A stretch of 64,000 bases of DNA from Pseudomonas sp. SCA2728.1_7 (GCF_018138145.1 NZ_CP073104.1:2356001-2420000), one strand, 5' to 3'; shown: positions 18,022 to 28,312, counted from the first letter of the stretch. The notes: a model not told the origin generated them from the sequence alone. Numbers and translations are program-made.

Positions 18022-19590
18022 TCAGATCTTGTTGAACAGACCCAACTGGCTGATCTTGCTGAACGCCAACTGCGCGGCTTGCAGCATGGTCTGCTGCAGG
18101 GTCAGGCGGGTCATGACTTCGGCGGGATCCGAATCACGGATCGAGCCTTGGGTCGTGGTGTTCGCCGTGCTCAGGCTCTGGTTGGTCGCGGTTTGCATCT
18201 CCAGCGCCTGGCCACGGGCACCAATGGTGGTGACAGAAGCGCCAATCTGGTTGGTGGCGGCGTCGATGTTGCCGAGACCCGACTCCATGACCCCCTGAAA
18301 CTTCTGCTTGGCAACATCATCACCGTCGATCGGCATATTCAACGCCGTAATCATCTGGCCCAGCGTGTCGAGCACGTTCTGGGTCTGGTGATTGTTCGGC
18401 TGGATCGAGAACTGATCGCCAGCGGCCGGCGTGTTGCCCAGCGCGAAAGTCACGCCCGCAGCGGTCGCGTTGCCGCCAGCCACGGTGCCGGACGACACGG
18501 GTTTGCTGTCCGCAGTGACTGGCGCCGCATACAGATCGAACGCCGTGGCGCTGGTGAACTTGAGCACCGCGCCGCCTTGCGGGAAGGCGTTTGTATAGGC
18601 CGACTGGTCGGTGATGGTCGAACCGGTAATCACCGCAGTAGACGGGTTACCCGGGCTGCGCGCGGTGGTGAACGAATCCGGCTGGGTCGACAACTGGAAG
18701 CTGTGTCCGGCAATGACCGCGTCCGGGTTGGTGTCACCCGCTTTCAGGTTGATGTTCAGCTTCAGGTCGACACCACGGAAACTGACCGTCTGGTTGGTGC
18801 CGGTGGTGTTGACGATCGCGCCATTCTGGCTGGCTTCGGCCGTCACGTCGTTACCCAGCGCGTCGGTAATTTGCAGCTGGGTGCTGCTGACGAAGCTGAC
18901 GGTGTACGGCTGACCACCGGAGAACTTGGAGTTGTACGTGGCAACATTGCCAACGGTACCGCTGGACAGCACGACACGGCCGTCATCCACTGCCGGAGCC
19001 GTCATGTTGGTGCTGGTGCGGCCGGTGTTGATGGTCTGCTGAAAGGCATCCCAACCGGTGGTGTTGGTACCGACCGTCATACCGTCGCCGATGCCCAGGT
19101 TGATCGTGGTCTGGTCACCGTTGTAGGTGTAAGTGCCGTCGGCATTCTGCGAGTACGGCGCGGTATCGGTCTTCGAACCGGAGAACATGTAGTTGCCGTT
19201 GGCATCCTTGGAGTTCATCAGGCCCAGCACTTGTTGCTGGATCTGACTCAGTTCCGCAGCGTAAGCCTGGCGATCCTTGTCGGTACGCGTGCCGGTGTTG
19301 GCGGCCAGGGCGAGTTCCTTGGCACGCGCTAGTGCGGTGGTGATGGAATCCAGCGTGGACTCCTGCACATTCAACGAATTCTTGGTGGTGTCGACGTTGG
19401 TCTTGTACTGATCCAGCATCGCCGCCTGTTGGCCCAGTTGCAGCAACCGACCGGCGCCGATCGGATCATCGGAGGCGTTGGTGATGCGCTGCAGACTGCT
19501 CGCCTCGCTGGCGGTAGCCACAGCCTTGTTGAAGTTACGTTGATAGTCCGACGCTTGCGTGCCGTAATACTGGGCGGTGGAAATGCGCAT
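18022..19590 (-). CDS. flgL: Flagellar hook-filament junction protein FlgL (HAP3)
   Basis: 522 residues, longer than the roughly 317 of the enterobacterial protein, as is usual for pseudomonads because of a larger central domain. The N-terminal flagellin-like helix (MRISTAQYYGTQASDYQRN, then SSLQRITNASDDPIGAGRLL) and the C-terminal helix (AEVMTRLTLQQTMLQAAQLAFSKI trimmed to its core LTLQQTMLQA) are conserved. It joins FlgK to flagellin. It follows flgK by 13 bases and is the last structural gene of flgFGHIJKL. Confidence 0.95.
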   Translation of the reverse strand: MRISTAQYYGTQASDYQRNFNKAVATASEASSLQRITNASDDPIGAGRLLQLGQQAAMLDQYKTNVDTTKNSLNVQESTLDSITTALARAKELALAANTGTRTDKDRQAYAAELSQIQQQVLGLMNSKDANGNYMFSGSKTDTAPYSQNADGTYTYNGDQTTINLGIGDGMTVGTNTTGWDAFQQTINTGRTSTNMTAPAVDDGRVVLSSGTVGNVATYNSKFSGGQPYTVSFVSSTQLQITDALGNDVTAEASQNGAIVNTTGTNQTVSFRGVDLKLNINLKAGDTNPDAVIAGHSFQLSTQPDSFTTARSPGNPSTAVITGSTITDQSAYTNAFPQGGAVLKFTSATAFDLYAAPVTADSKPVSSGTVAGGNATAAGVTFALGNTPAAGDQFSIQPNNHQTQNVLDTLGQMITALNMPIDGDDVAKQKFQGVMESGLGNIDAATNQIGASVTTIGARGQALEMQTATNQSLSTANTTTQGSIRDSDPAEVMTRLTLQQTMLQAAQLAFSKISQLGLFNKI

Positions 19591-19603
19591 GAATTACGAC
19601 TCC

Positions 19604-21649
19604 TTAAAGGCTGTTGATCAGCGTGGCGAAAGTTTCCTGCGCAGCTTTGATGATCTGCGAGGACGCTGTGTAGTACTGCTGGTATTTGACCAGGTTGCCG
19701 GTTTCTTCATCCAGGTTGACCCCGGACAGCGAGTCGCGCGCGCCTTTGGCGTTATCCAGAATCGCTGTGGTCGCGGTGCTGTCGGACTTGCCTTGAGCGG
19801 TTTTGGTACCGACGTTGGTCACCAGCTTGTTGTAGGCGTCGGTCAGGCTGATGCCCTTGCTCGCCGAACCGGTATCGACGGTCTGCGCAGTTTGCAGGCC
19901 AACCAGCGCTTGCGCGTTGCGGTTGTCCGAAGACGCCGCACCGGTCAGGTTCATGGTGAAGGTTTCGCCCGGCTTCGGCGTGCCGCCAACGGTGGTCTGC
20001 ACCGAGAAGGTTTTCTGCACGTTCGGCGTGACGCTGGTGTCCAGTACCGGGTTGCCGCTGGCATCGACGATGCCGACTTTCAGGTCCAGCGTGTTCGATT
20101 GACCGGGAACGATAGTGCCGCTGCTGATGAGGCCGCCCTTGGCATCGACAAATTTGTAAGACTGGCTGCCACCGGTGACGTCACCAAACACCAGTTTGAC
20201 CGGCGTCGAGTTTTTCAGCGCCGCCTGCATGTCAGCCTGGGCAGTCGGGTTGTAGATATCGATTTTGGAGCTGAGCGTCGGCTGGGTGTAATTGCCCAGA
20301 CCGTTGGCGCTGGCCACACCGGTCAACGGACCGGCCGCAGCAATTTTCTTCGGATCGGTGAGCACCGTCTGGATGCTCGCGGCCGCATTGCGGGTCGGCG
20401 TCACTTTGAAGCTGTCACCGGCACTCAACGCCCCACCCTTGAGCGCAAGGGTGAAACCGTCGATCACTGGCGGTGGATTGGTGGTGGTGCTGAAGGTGCC
20501 CAGATCGGTACCGTCGGAGCGCTTGACCGAGTAGTCGGTGGCGCTGGTGAACGTGACCTGATAATCGCTGGTGGTCAGCTTGCCGCTGTCCTTGATGGTC
20601 ACATCGAGGTTGCCCGAACCTGCGCTGTTGCCATCCTTCGCGATGCTGCGCTGGCTGATCAGCGCGGCACTGTTGATGTTGTTGAAAATCGCGGCGCCGA
20701 AGTCACCGTTCTTGTCGATGCCCTGGGCTTGCTGGCTGTTGACCTGATCAGCGATCACCAGGGCCACACGGCCCAGCTCATTGAGCGACGGATCGAGGAC
20801 TTCTTTGCGATAGGTCAGCAGGCCGCCGATTTCGCCACCACTGATCACCGAGGTGATGTCGATGGTGCTCGAACCGCGATCCATCTGGATGCCCATGCGC
20901 GATGGATCATCCTTGAGCGGCACGGTGCTCAGGGAGTTGGCGGAGTTGCCAATGACCAGGGGCTGGCCGCTACCGACGTAGATGTCGAAGCTGCTGCCGC
21001 GCTCGACGACCTGCGCGCCGGTCAGCTCGGACAACTGGCGTACCGCTTCGTTACGGCTGTCGAGCAAATCGTTCGGCGCACCACCGCTGGTGGAGATCTC
21101 GCCGATCTTCTGGTTCAGGTTGGCAATCGAGGTGGCCAGTTTGTTCACCTGGGCTGCCATGTCGCCAAGGCTGCCGTTGATGGTGGTGTTCTGGTCGTTG
21201 AGCTGTTTGGCGATGGAGTTGAAGCGGCTGGTCAGCGCTTGCGCACCGGTCAGCACCGATTGACGCGAGGTGTCATCGGTCGCAGACGTCGACACGCCCT
21301 GCATCGTCGTGAAGAACTTTTGCAGCACACCGGTCAGGCCGGTGTTGGTGTCGGACAACGTGGAGTCCAGCGGCGTCGCCTGCGCGAGGTACGACGCTGC
21401 TTCGCTGTTGAGCGAAGTTGCCGTGTGCAGCTGGGATTCCAGGTAAGAGTTGTAGACCCGGCGAACGTCAGCCAGGGTCGTGCCGGTGCCGATAAACACG
21501 GTGCCGTACTGCTGCGAGGATTTGGTGCCCTGCACGGTTTGCTGGCGTGAATAACCGGCGGTGTCGACGTTGGCAATGTTGTTGCCTGTCGTAGCCAAAG
21601 AGGACTGGCTGGCCGTCAGTCCCGACATCCCGATATTGAGCAAACTCAT
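19604..21649 (-). CDS. flgK: Flagellar hook-associated protein FlgK (HAP1)
   Basis: 681 residues. The N-terminus MSLLNIGMSGLTASQSSL followed by TTGNNIANVDTAGYSRQ is the axial-protein signature. The coiled terminal helices and the last residues VKYQQYYTASSQIIKAAQ are typical of FlgK. The variable middle is large, as in other pseudomonads. FlgK caps the hook and links it to FlgL, and is exported by the flagellar type III apparatus. It sits between flgJ and flgL in the conserved order. Confidence 0.96.
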   Translation of the reverse strand: MSLLNIGMSGLTASQSSLATTGNNIANVDTAGYSRQQTVQGTKSSQQYGTVFIGTGTTLADVRRVYNSYLESQLHTATSLNSEAASYLAQATPLDSTLSDTNTGLTGVLQKFFTTMQGVSTSATDDTSRQSVLTGAQALTSRFNSIAKQLNDQNTTINGSLGDMAAQVNKLATSIANLNQKIGEISTSGGAPNDLLDSRNEAVRQLSELTGAQVVERGSSFDIYVGSGQPLVIGNSANSLSTVPLKDDPSRMGIQMDRGSSTIDITSVISGGEIGGLLTYRKEVLDPSLNELGRVALVIADQVNSQQAQGIDKNGDFGAAIFNNINSAALISQRSIAKDGNSAGSGNLDVTIKDSGKLTTSDYQVTFTSATDYSVKRSDGTDLGTFSTTTNPPPVIDGFTLALKGGALSAGDSFKVTPTRNAAASIQTVLTDPKKIAAAGPLTGVASANGLGNYTQPTLSSKIDIYNPTAQADMQAALKNSTPVKLVFGDVTGGSQSYKFVDAKGGLISSGTIVPGQSNTLDLKVGIVDASGNPVLDTSVTPNVQKTFSVQTTVGGTPKPGETFTMNLTGAASSDNRNAQALVGLQTAQTVDTGSASKGISLTDAYNKLVTNVGTKTAQGKSDSTATTAILDNAKGARDSLSGVNLDEETGNLVKYQQYYTASSQIIKAAQETFATLINSL

Positions 21650-21673
21650 GGTTCAGACCTTATACCTTGTGCC

Positions 21674-22966
21674 TTATAAAGGCGTGGTGGAGACACCCGC
21701 CGCAGCGTAGTTTTGGAAACTGTTCATCTGCTTGGCAATCTGCGAAATCTTGCTTGCGTAGTTCGGGTCGGTTGCGTAACCGGCCTTTTGCAACTCGCGT
21801 ACAAACTGTTCTGGGTTATCGGCAGACTTCACGACATCTTGATAGCGATTATTGGACTGCAGCAAAGTCACCAGATCGTGGAAGCTGTCCTTGTACGAGG
21901 CGTAGGAACGGAACTCGGCCGTCTCCTTGACCATCTCGCCATTGCGGAACTCGCTGGTGATCGCCCGGGCCGAATCGCCCTTCCAGTTGCTGCTCGCCTT
22001 GATGCCGAACAGGTTGTGGCTGCTACTGCCATCCTGGGCACGCATGACCGACTTGCCCCAACCGGTTTCCAGCGCCGCTTGCGCCACCAGATAACGCGGA
22101 TCGACGCCGATACGGTCGGCCGCTTCCTTGGCCATCGGCAGCATGGTGTTGACGAATTCGTCGGCGGAACTGAAGGCTTTTTTCGCCGGTGCCAGCGGAA
22201 TCTGCGCCATGGCGCGACCGTAGACCTGCATCTGTGCGCCAGAGGCTTTTTCGCCCTCGGCGCGCGCCAGCCAGTCGCCGTTGTACAACGGGCCGGCGCC
22301 GGTGGTGGTGGCGGCGGTCGCGCACGGCGGCAACTGCGTGGCGGCTGCCGGCGTAGCTGAGGGCACCAGCCCGGCAAGCAAACGATCGGCCAGTTTCGGT
22401 GGCAAGGCCAGACGACGCTGGTTGATCATTTCCATGTCATTGCGATGAGCGAGTTGCGTGTTCGGCGCGTTCACCGAACGCGATGCCCACAACGGGCGCT
22501 CGCCATTGAGACGCGACAACGGGCCGTTGGTAGCAACGGTGCCAGCGGCAACCGGTGTGACCACGGCCGCAGCTTTCGCCTTGGCCTCTTCCTGCTTGGC
22601 AGCGGACGCGGCCGCAGCCTCACCCGGTGCCAGCGGTTTGTTCTTCGACATCTGGCGCATCAGCACGTCGGCCAGACCGATACCACCACCCTCACGGGAC
22701 ATGGAAACGGCCAGTTGCTGGTCGTACATTTCCTGATACTGCTTGGCCGCCGGCGTGTTCAGCGGATTGTCTTCACCCAAGGCGTTGGTCGCCGAGCGCA
22801 TCGACTTGAGCATCTCGCCGAGGAACAGCGATTCGAATTCCTGCGCCACTTTGCGCAGGTTCGCATCGCTGTTCTTGTCGCCGACCTTGAGTTGGTTCAG
22901 GCGATTGAGGTCCGAGTAGGAACCCGAATCGCTGCTGCTGACCAGACCACTTTTGCGCATATCCAT
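21674..22966 (-). CDS. flgJ: FlgJ, rod-binding protein and peptidoglycan hydrolase
   Basis: 430 residues with two modules joined by an Ala/Pro-rich linker. The N-terminal rod scaffold is marked by KVAQEFESLFLGEMLKSMRS-type sequence around residues 40-60. The C-terminal glucosaminidase domain shows MLPMAKEAADRIGVDPRYLV, AALETGWGKSV with the likely catalytic Glu, and HNLFGIKASSNW. It clears the cell wall for the rod in the periplasm. It lies 11 bases after flgI. The linker is longer than in enterobacteria. Confidence 0.95.
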   Translation of the reverse strand: MDMRKSGLVSSSDSGSYSDLNRLNQLKVGDKNSDANLRKVAQEFESLFLGEMLKSMRSATNALGEDNPLNTPAAKQYQEMYDQQLAVSMSREGGGIGLADVLMRQMSKNKPLAPGEAAAASAAKQEEAKAKAAAVVTPVAAGTVATNGPLSRLNGERPLWASRSVNAPNTQLAHRNDMEMINQRRLALPPKLADRLLAGLVPSATPAAATQLPPCATAATTTGAGPLYNGDWLARAEGEKASGAQMQVYGRAMAQIPLAPAKKAFSSADEFVNTMLPMAKEAADRIGVDPRYLVAQAALETGWGKSVMRAQDGSSSHNLFGIKASSNWKGDSARAITSEFRNGEMVKETAEFRSYASYKDSFHDLVTLLQSNNRYQDVVKSADNPEQFVRELQKAGYATDPNYASKISQIAKQMNSFQNYAAAGVSTTPL

Positions 22967-22977
22967 AAGGGTCGGCC

Positions 22978-24093
22978 TCAGATCACGATCAGGTCGGCTT
23001 GCAACGCGCCGGCCTGCTTCAAGGCTTCGAGGATCGCCATCAAGTCACCCGGTGCCGCGCCAACCTGATTCACCGCCCGCACGATCTCGTCGAGGGTGGT
23101 ACCCGGGCCGAACTTGAACATCGGTTTGGCTTCCTGCTCGGCATTCACCCGCGAGCGCGGCACGACAGCCGTCTGACCATTGGACAGAGGGCCGGGCTGG
23201 CTGACGATCGGGTCTTCGGTGATGGTCACGGTCAGGCTGCCGTGGGTCACGGCGGCTGGCGACACTTTCACGTTCTGGCCGATAACGATGGTGCCGGTGC
23301 GCGAGTTGATGATGACTTTCGCCACCGCCTGACCCGGGTCGACTTCAAGGTTTTCCAGGATCGACAAGTAGTCGACGCGCTGGCTCGGATCGAGCGGCGC
23401 GGTAACGCGGATCGAACCGCCGTCGATGGCTTGCGCAACGCCAGGGCCGAGCATGTCATTGATCTTGTCGACGATACGTTTGGCCGTGGTGAAGTCGGAA
23501 CGGTTGAGGTTCAGCGTCAGGCTGTTGCCCTGATTGAAACCGCTCGGCACCGAACGCTCCACCGAAGCACCGCCAGGGATGCGACCGGCCGACGGAACGT
23601 TGACGGTGATCTTCGAACCGTCACGGCCCTCGGCGTCGAAACCGCCAACCACCAGGTTGCCCTGAGCGACCGCGTAGACGTTGCCGTCGATACCCTTGAG
23701 CGGGGTCAGCAGCAGTGTGCCGCCGCGCAGGCTCTTGGAGTTACCGATCGAGGAGACCGTGATGTCGACCTGCTGACCCGGCTTGGCGAACGCCGGCAAG
23801 TCAGCACTGATCGACACTGCCGCGACGTTTTTCAACTGCACGTTGCCCGATCCCGGCGGCACCTTGATGCCGAACTGCGAGAGCATGTTGTTGAAGGTCT
23901 GCAGGGTGAACGGGGTTTGCGTCGTCTGGTCACCGGTGCCGTTAAGCCCGACCACCAGGCCGTAACCGATCAACTGGTTGGAACGCACGCCGGAAATGCT
24001 GGCGATATCTTTCAGCCGCTCGGCGTGGGCACCAAAGGCTGCGGACATCAGCGCCGCAGCCAGCATGAGGCTCTTGAAATTCAACGTAGCCAC
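22978..24093 (-). CDS. flgI: Flagellar P-ring protein FlgI
   Basis: 371 residues with a signal peptide (hydrophobic [15 protein letters not shown], cleaved after AHA). The mature start [20 protein letters not shown] is nearly invariant in the family, as are [11 protein letters not shown] and the end [10 protein letters not shown]. It forms the periplasmic P ring around the rod. The start is a GTG directly abutting the flgH stop. An internal ATG at 24066 would leave a shorter but still workable signal peptide. Confidence 0.95.
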   Translation of the reverse strand: MATLNFKSLMLAAALMSAAFGAHAERLKDIASISGVRSNQLIGYGLVVGLNGTGDQTTQTPFTLQTFNNMLSQFGIKVPPGSGNVQLKNVAAVSISADLPAFAKPGQQVDITVSSIGNSKSLRGGTLLLTPLKGIDGNVYAVAQGNLVVGGFDAEGRDGSKITVNVPSAGRIPGGASVERSVPSGFNQGNSLTLNLNRSDFTTAKRIVDKINDMLGPGVAQAIDGGSIRVTAPLDPSQRVDYLSILENLEVDPGQAVAKVIINSRTGTIVIGQNVKVSPAAVTHGSLTVTITEDPIVSQPGPLSNGQTAVVPRSRVNAEQEAKPMFKFGPGTTLDEIVRAVNQVGAAPGDLMAILEALKQAGALQADLIVI

Positions 24094-24789
24094 CTAGAAA
24101 GGGAACAGCGGGCTGAGGAAGAAACGGTCGAACCAGCCTGGCTGACTCGTATCGGCAAACGCGCCGGTACCCGAGTAGGTGATGCGTGCATCGGCGACCC
24201 GGGTCGACGACACAGTGTTGTCCGTGGCGATGTCATCGGCGCGTACCAGGCCGGCGATGCGCACCAGTTCGTCACCGGTGTTCAGCGTCAGCCACTTCTC
24301 GCCACGCACGGCGATGATGCCGTTGGGCAGCACGTCAGCGACGGTCACGGTGATCGAACCGGTCAGGCTGTTGCTCTGCCCGGACTTGGCGTCGCCCTTG
24401 GTCGAGCGGTCGGCACTGTAGCCGGCGTTCAGACTCAGGTCGTTGCCGCCGATCGGGTTGTTGGTGGTCAGGCTGGAGCCGAACAACGAGGTCAGACCGA
24501 CCTTGTTATCGCTGTTCTTGTCCATTTGCGAGTTGGCGTTCTTGCTCGCCTGTGTGCGCTCGTTCAGGGTGATGGTGATGATGTCACCGACACGGAAAGC
24601 CTTGCGGTCGCTGTACAGGTTCTGCTCGAAGCCGGCCTGATAGATCGAGCCGTTGTTGGCCGCAGCCGGCAACGGCGTGCGCGGCAACACCGGGGCGTAG
24701 TAAGGGTCATTGGGCTTGGGCGTCGGGGCGACGCAGCCCGCGAGCGAGACGACCCCACTCAATGCCAGAACAGATACAAAGCGATTCAT
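24094..24789 (-). CDS. flgH: Flagellar L-ring lipoprotein FlgH
   Basis: 231 residues, beginning with a lipoprotein signal ending in the lipobox LAGC at residues 16-19. Then come [11 protein letters not shown], the [19 protein letters not shown] segment and the C-terminal [14 protein letters not shown], all family-typical. It forms the outer membrane L ring. The gene is followed without a gap by flgI and preceded by flgG at 52 bases. Confidence 0.96.
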   Translation of the reverse strand: MNRFVSVLALSGVVSLAGCVAPTPKPNDPYYAPVLPRTPLPAAANNGSIYQAGFEQNLYSDRKAFRVGDIITITLNERTQASKNANSQMDKNSDNKVGLTSLFGSSLTTNNPIGGNDLSLNAGYSADRSTKGDAKSGQSNSLTGSITVTVADVLPNGIIAVRGEKWLTLNTGDELVRIAGLVRADDIATDNTVSSTRVADARITYSGTGAFADTSQPGWFDRFFLSPLFPF

Positions 24790-24841
24790 GACCCTACCTC
24801 ACGGTGTTGCAGGCGACCTCATGGCCGCCTCATAGACTTGA

Positions 24842-25627
24842 TTACAGATTCTGCGTTACGAACGAGAGCATCTGGTCAGCGGTGGAGATCACCTTGGAGT
24901 TCATCTCGTAAGCGCGCTGAGTGGTGATCATGTTGACCATCTCTTCAACAGTGCTGACGTTGGAGGTTTCCAGGGTGTTCTGCAGGGTGGTACCGAAACC
25001 GGCCAGACCCGGGGTGCCGACTTGCGGCGCGCCGGAAGCGGCAGTTTCCAGGAACAGGTTGTTGCCCACGGCTTGCAGACCGGCCGGGTTGATGAAGTCG
25101 GCGGTTTGCAGGTTGCCGATCACCTGCGACGCAGCGTTGCCAGCAACCGTGATGGACACGGTGCCGTCACGGCCGACAGTGAAGGTCTGGGCATCGTTCG
25201 GAATGACGATGGCCGGTTCCAGAGCGAAACCGCTGGCGTTAACGATCTGGCCGTTGGAATCGAGGTGGAAGGTACCGTCACGGGTGTAGGACGTGGTGCC
25301 GTCCGGCTGCAGAATCTGGAAGAAACCGCGACCGTCGATGGCCATGTCCAGCGGCTGCTCGGTGGTTTGCAGGCTGCCGGCGGTGAAGTTTTTCTGGGTG
25401 CCGACGATGCGCACACCAGTACCCAGTTGCAGACCCGACGGCAGTTCGCTGTCCTGGGTCGACTGAGCGCCTGGCTGACGCTTGATCTGATAGAGCAAGT
25501 CCTGGAACTCGGCGCGATCACGTTTGAAACCCGTGGTCGACACGTTCGCCAGGTTGTTGGAAATGGTGGTCAGGTTGGTGTCCTGGGCGGACAGACCGGT
25601 TTTGGCAACCCATAGAGCCGGAAGCAT
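24842..25627 (-). CDS. flgG: Distal rod protein FlgG
   Basis: 261 residues, the normal length. The N-terminus MLPALWVAKTGLSAQDTNL and TISNNLANVSTTGFKRD, and the C-terminus VEEMVNMITTQRAYEMNSK, are the conserved rod/hook protein ends that form the axial coiled core. It builds the distal rod after export. It lies between flgF (45 bases upstream) and flgH in the operon. Nothing unusual is seen. Confidence 0.97.
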   Translation of the reverse strand: MLPALWVAKTGLSAQDTNLTTISNNLANVSTTGFKRDRAEFQDLLYQIKRQPGAQSTQDSELPSGLQLGTGVRIVGTQKNFTAGSLQTTEQPLDMAIDGRGFFQILQPDGTTSYTRDGTFHLDSNGQIVNASGFALEPAIVIPNDAQTFTVGRDGTVSITVAGNAASQVIGNLQTADFINPAGLQAVGNNLFLETAASGAPQVGTPGLAGFGTTLQNTLETSNVSTVEEMVNMITTQRAYEMNSKVISTADQMLSFVTQNL

Positions 25628-25672
25628 TCGATTCTCCTCGTGCGCCTGTTTTTCGGCGCGACGTTCTGATAA

Positions 25673-26413
25673 TTAGCTGATCTGCAAGACCCGAGCCATG
25701 GCCTGGTCGTCGTCTTTGGCGGTGTTCATCATCTTGACGTGCAACTCGAACTGCTTGGCCAAGGCCAGCACCGAGGTCATCTCTTCAACGGCGTTGACGT
25801 TGCTCGACTCAAGGAAACCCGACACCAGTTTGACGTTGGCATCGGCCGGCGCCGGCTGGCCGTCCTTGGTGTAGATCGAGCCGTCGAGGCCCTTGTTCAT
25901 GTTCTTGATGTCCGGGTTGACCAGTTTGATCCGGTCGACTTCCGCCATGACGCGCGGGCCTTCGCCCATTGCACGAATACTGATGGTGCCGTCTTCACCG
26001 ACTTCAATCTGCTGCTCGGGCGGCACGGCGATCGGGCCGCCATTGCCGATCACCGGCATGCCGTTGCCGGCGCGCAGCACGCCGAGGGCGTCAACGTTGA
26101 GGCTGCCAGTGCGCACGTAGCTTTCGCCGCCGTTCGGGTTCTGCACGGCAATGAAACCGTTGCCGGTCACCGCGACGTCGAGGTCACGACCGGTCTGCAC
26201 CAGCGAGCCTGGGGTGAAATCAGTGGCGGGCCGTTCGCTCATGGCAAACGCACGCGCCGGAAAGCTGTCACCGAACACCGGCATCGAACGCGCCTGCTCC
26301 AGGTCGCGCTGAAAACCGTTGGTGGAGATGTTCGCCAGGTTGTTGGCATGAGCCTTCTGCGCCAGTGCGTTCTGGCTGGCGCCGGTCATTGCCACATAAA
26401 GGTACTTGTCCAC
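25673..26413 (-). CDS. flgF: Proximal rod protein FlgF
   Basis: 246 residues. I place the start at the GTG at 26413 (DKYLYVAMTGASQNALAQK), because a GAGGA site lies about 7 bases upstream and the preceding in-frame residues are unlike the family. NNLANISTNGFQRDL and the C-terminal VEEMTSVLALAKQFELHVK are the rod-protein ends. It is the first gene of flgFGHIJKL. A sigma-54-like element lies 56 bases upstream of the start codon. Confidence 0.94.
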   Translation of the reverse strand: MDKYLYVAMTGASQNALAQKAHANNLANISTNGFQRDLEQARSMPVFGDSFPARAFAMSERPATDFTPGSLVQTGRDLDVAVTGNGFIAVQNPNGGESYVRTGSLNVDALGVLRAGNGMPVIGNGGPIAVPPEQQIEVGEDGTISIRAMGEGPRVMAEVDRIKLVNPDIKNMNKGLDGSIYTKDGQPAPADANVKLVSGFLESSNVNAVEEMTSVLALAKQFELHVKMMNTAKDDDQAMARVLQIS

Positions 26414-26468
26414 ACTCTTTCCTCTGCATGCCGGACGTTTGCCGCCCACCGCTGTACTGCTGAGCCAT

Positions 26469-26486
26469 AAGCAATTTGCAGACCAA
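26469..26486 (-). promoter_or_regulatory. Sigma-54 -24/-12 promoter candidate for flgFGHIJKL
   Basis: On the minus strand the sequence is TTGGTCTGCAAATTGCTT. GG and GC are ten bases apart and TTGCT is perfect. Two bases differ from YTGGCRYRN4TTGCW. The start of transcription would be near 26459, leaving a leader of about 46 bases before flgF. This agrees with RpoN control of this operon in Pseudomonas. Confidence 0.6.
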
Positions 26487-26630
26487 CTTTTTTCTGGCGC
26501 ACAAAGACCCGGTAAACAAAGGACTTGGGGAGTGATGAGGGGAAATCTGAAATGTATCGAAGACGAAAAACCGGCGGTGTTATGCCGGTAGGTGGCAATG
26601 TCTGGCGCTGGTGTTGCCTGGACTATCGCT

Positions 26631-26695
26631 TTCGCGAGCAGGCTCGCTCCCACAGGGGAATGCATTTCAAATGTGGGAGCGAGCCTGCTCGCGAA
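26631..26695. repeat. REP doublet, type B (arms pointing inward)
   Basis: A 24-base arm (TTCGCGAGCAGGCTCGCTCC...) and its exact reverse complement are separated by about 17 bases containing AATGCATTT. The order of arms is opposite to the five type A doublets in this window. Located between the phhR stop and the flgF promoter, where it may also end phhR transcription. Confidence 0.85.
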
Positions 26696-26724
26696 GAGGC
26701 CATCACTACCCACACATGTTTGGG

Positions 26725-28284
26725 CTACGACTCGGTTTTGCCGACTTCATATTCACGCAGCTTGTTGGCAATGGTGGTGTGCGAAACCCCCAACCGCTTA
26801 CCCAACTGCCGACTGCTCGGATGCTCGGAATACAACCGCTCCAGCACCGCTTTCTCGAAGCGGCCAACAATCTCGTCCAGCCCCCCCTCCAGCGAAAAAT
26901 CGCCAAGTGGCTGACGCACGCCGTAATCCGGCAGCCGAATATGCTCGGCCTTCACCGTGCCGCCATCGCACAGGGAAACCGCCTGGAACAGCACGTTCTC
27001 CAGTTGCCGCACGTTGCCCGGCCAGTGGTAATGACTGAGCCGATCCATCGCTGCCGGTGCCAGTTTCGGCAGCGAGCAACCGATCTGCCGACTGGCCTGA
27101 TCGAGAAAGTGCTCGACCAGCGGCGTCAGTCCGTCGAGGCATTCGCGCAACGGCGGGATATGCAGGGAGAGCACGTTCAAGCGGTGATACAAATCCTGGC
27201 GAAACTCGCCCCGCGCGCACAGCTCCGACAAGTCGACCTGCGTGGCGCAGATCACCCGCACATCCAGGTAAACCTCTTCATCACTGCCAACGCGACGGAA
27301 ACAACCGTCCTGTAGAAAGCGCAGCAACTTCACCTGCAAGCGCGGGCTCATTTCGCCAACACCATCGAGAAACAGCGTGCCGCCCGCCGTCAGCTCCAGC
27401 AGGCCGAGCTTGCCTTCGGCCCGCGCCCCTTCAAAAGCGCCGGGGCCGTAGCCGAACAGCTCGGTCTCGGCCATCGACTCAGGCAGGCCTGCGCAGTTGA
27501 GCGCCATCAGCGGCGACTGCCCGCGCGGGCTGGCGAGGTGGCAAGCACGCGCGAGCAATTCCTTGCCGGTGCCGGTTTCGCCTTCAATCAACAGCGGTGC
27601 ATCGAGCGGGGCCATACGCCGCGCTTCACGCACCACGGCGGCCATGACTTTGGAGCTCTGGAAGATGCTGTCGAAGCCACGCAGCTCCTGCTTGCGCACG
27701 TTGTAGATGCGCTCGCCTACGCGGTCGGCGCGATGCAAGGTCAGCACCGCGCCAGCCATGGCTTCGCTGTCGTCATGCTCCGATTGCAGCGGCGCGATAT
27801 CGGCGAGAAAGACGTCGCCCTTAACCTTGACCCGCATGCCGTTGATTCGCGATTTGTTGGCGCGCACCAGCTCTGGCAAGTCGAAATCCTCGGCGTAGCG
27901 CGACAGCGGAATCCCCGGCACTTCATCGACGCGCACACCGAGCAACTGCGCCGCCGCGCGGTTGGCGGCGACGATCGAGCCACCCATGTCGATCGACAGC
28001 ACCGGAAACTCCAGCGCGCCGAGCAAGGCGTTCAGCTCCATGTGCCGGCGCTCGCTGGGCATCAGCCCTACCCGCTTGACGCCGAACACCCCAGCGATCG
28101 CCTCGAATTTCGGTCGCAGCGCCTGGAACTGGATATTGATCAGATTCGGGCAGTGCAGGTAGATCGCATTGCCGTGCTCGCCACCGACCTCACCGCGCGC
28201 GACGTTAATGCCGTAGGCCACCAGCAGGTTGAGGATGTCGCGCAGGATGCCGATGCGGTTCTGGCAGTGGACTTTGATGCGCAT
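26725..28284 (-). CDS. phhR: PhhR, TyrR-like regulator of aromatic amino acid catabolism
   Basis: 519 residues: N-terminal ACT domain (VHCQNRIGILRDILNLL), PAS domain (about 80-190), AAA+ domain with Walker A GETGTGKE and Walker B GGTLFLDGVGEM, and a C-terminal helix-turn-helix (GKRLGVSHTTIANKLREY). The GAFTGA loop needed to contact sigma-54 is replaced by GPGAFEGA. This is also true of TyrR, which works with sigma-70, so it should not be a classical sigma-54 activator. It is divergent from phhABC, with two matching operator boxes in between. It senses aromatic amino acids in known pseudomonads. Confidence 0.93.
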   Translation of the reverse strand: MRIKVHCQNRIGILRDILNLLVAYGINVARGEVGGEHGNAIYLHCPNLINIQFQALRPKFEAIAGVFGVKRVGLMPSERRHMELNALLGALEFPVLSIDMGGSIVAANRAAAQLLGVRVDEVPGIPLSRYAEDFDLPELVRANKSRINGMRVKVKGDVFLADIAPLQSEHDDSEAMAGAVLTLHRADRVGERIYNVRKQELRGFDSIFQSSKVMAAVVREARRMAPLDAPLLIEGETGTGKELLARACHLASPRGQSPLMALNCAGLPESMAETELFGYGPGAFEGARAEGKLGLLELTAGGTLFLDGVGEMSPRLQVKLLRFLQDGCFRRVGSDEEVYLDVRVICATQVDLSELCARGEFRQDLYHRLNVLSLHIPPLRECLDGLTPLVEHFLDQASRQIGCSLPKLAPAAMDRLSHYHWPGNVRQLENVLFQAVSLCDGGTVKAEHIRLPDYGVRQPLGDFSLEGGLDEIVGRFEKAVLERLYSEHPSSRQLGKRLGVSHTTIANKLREYEVGKTES

Positions 28285-28312
28285 ATAAATCGCCCGAATA
28301 AACGATGAGAAA

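Noticed and set aside
19577..21550. 657-codon plus-strand open frame opposite flgK
   Set aside because: FlgK on the other strand is unmistakable. The composition of this frame (Arg, Gly, Val-rich) is that of a GC shadow.
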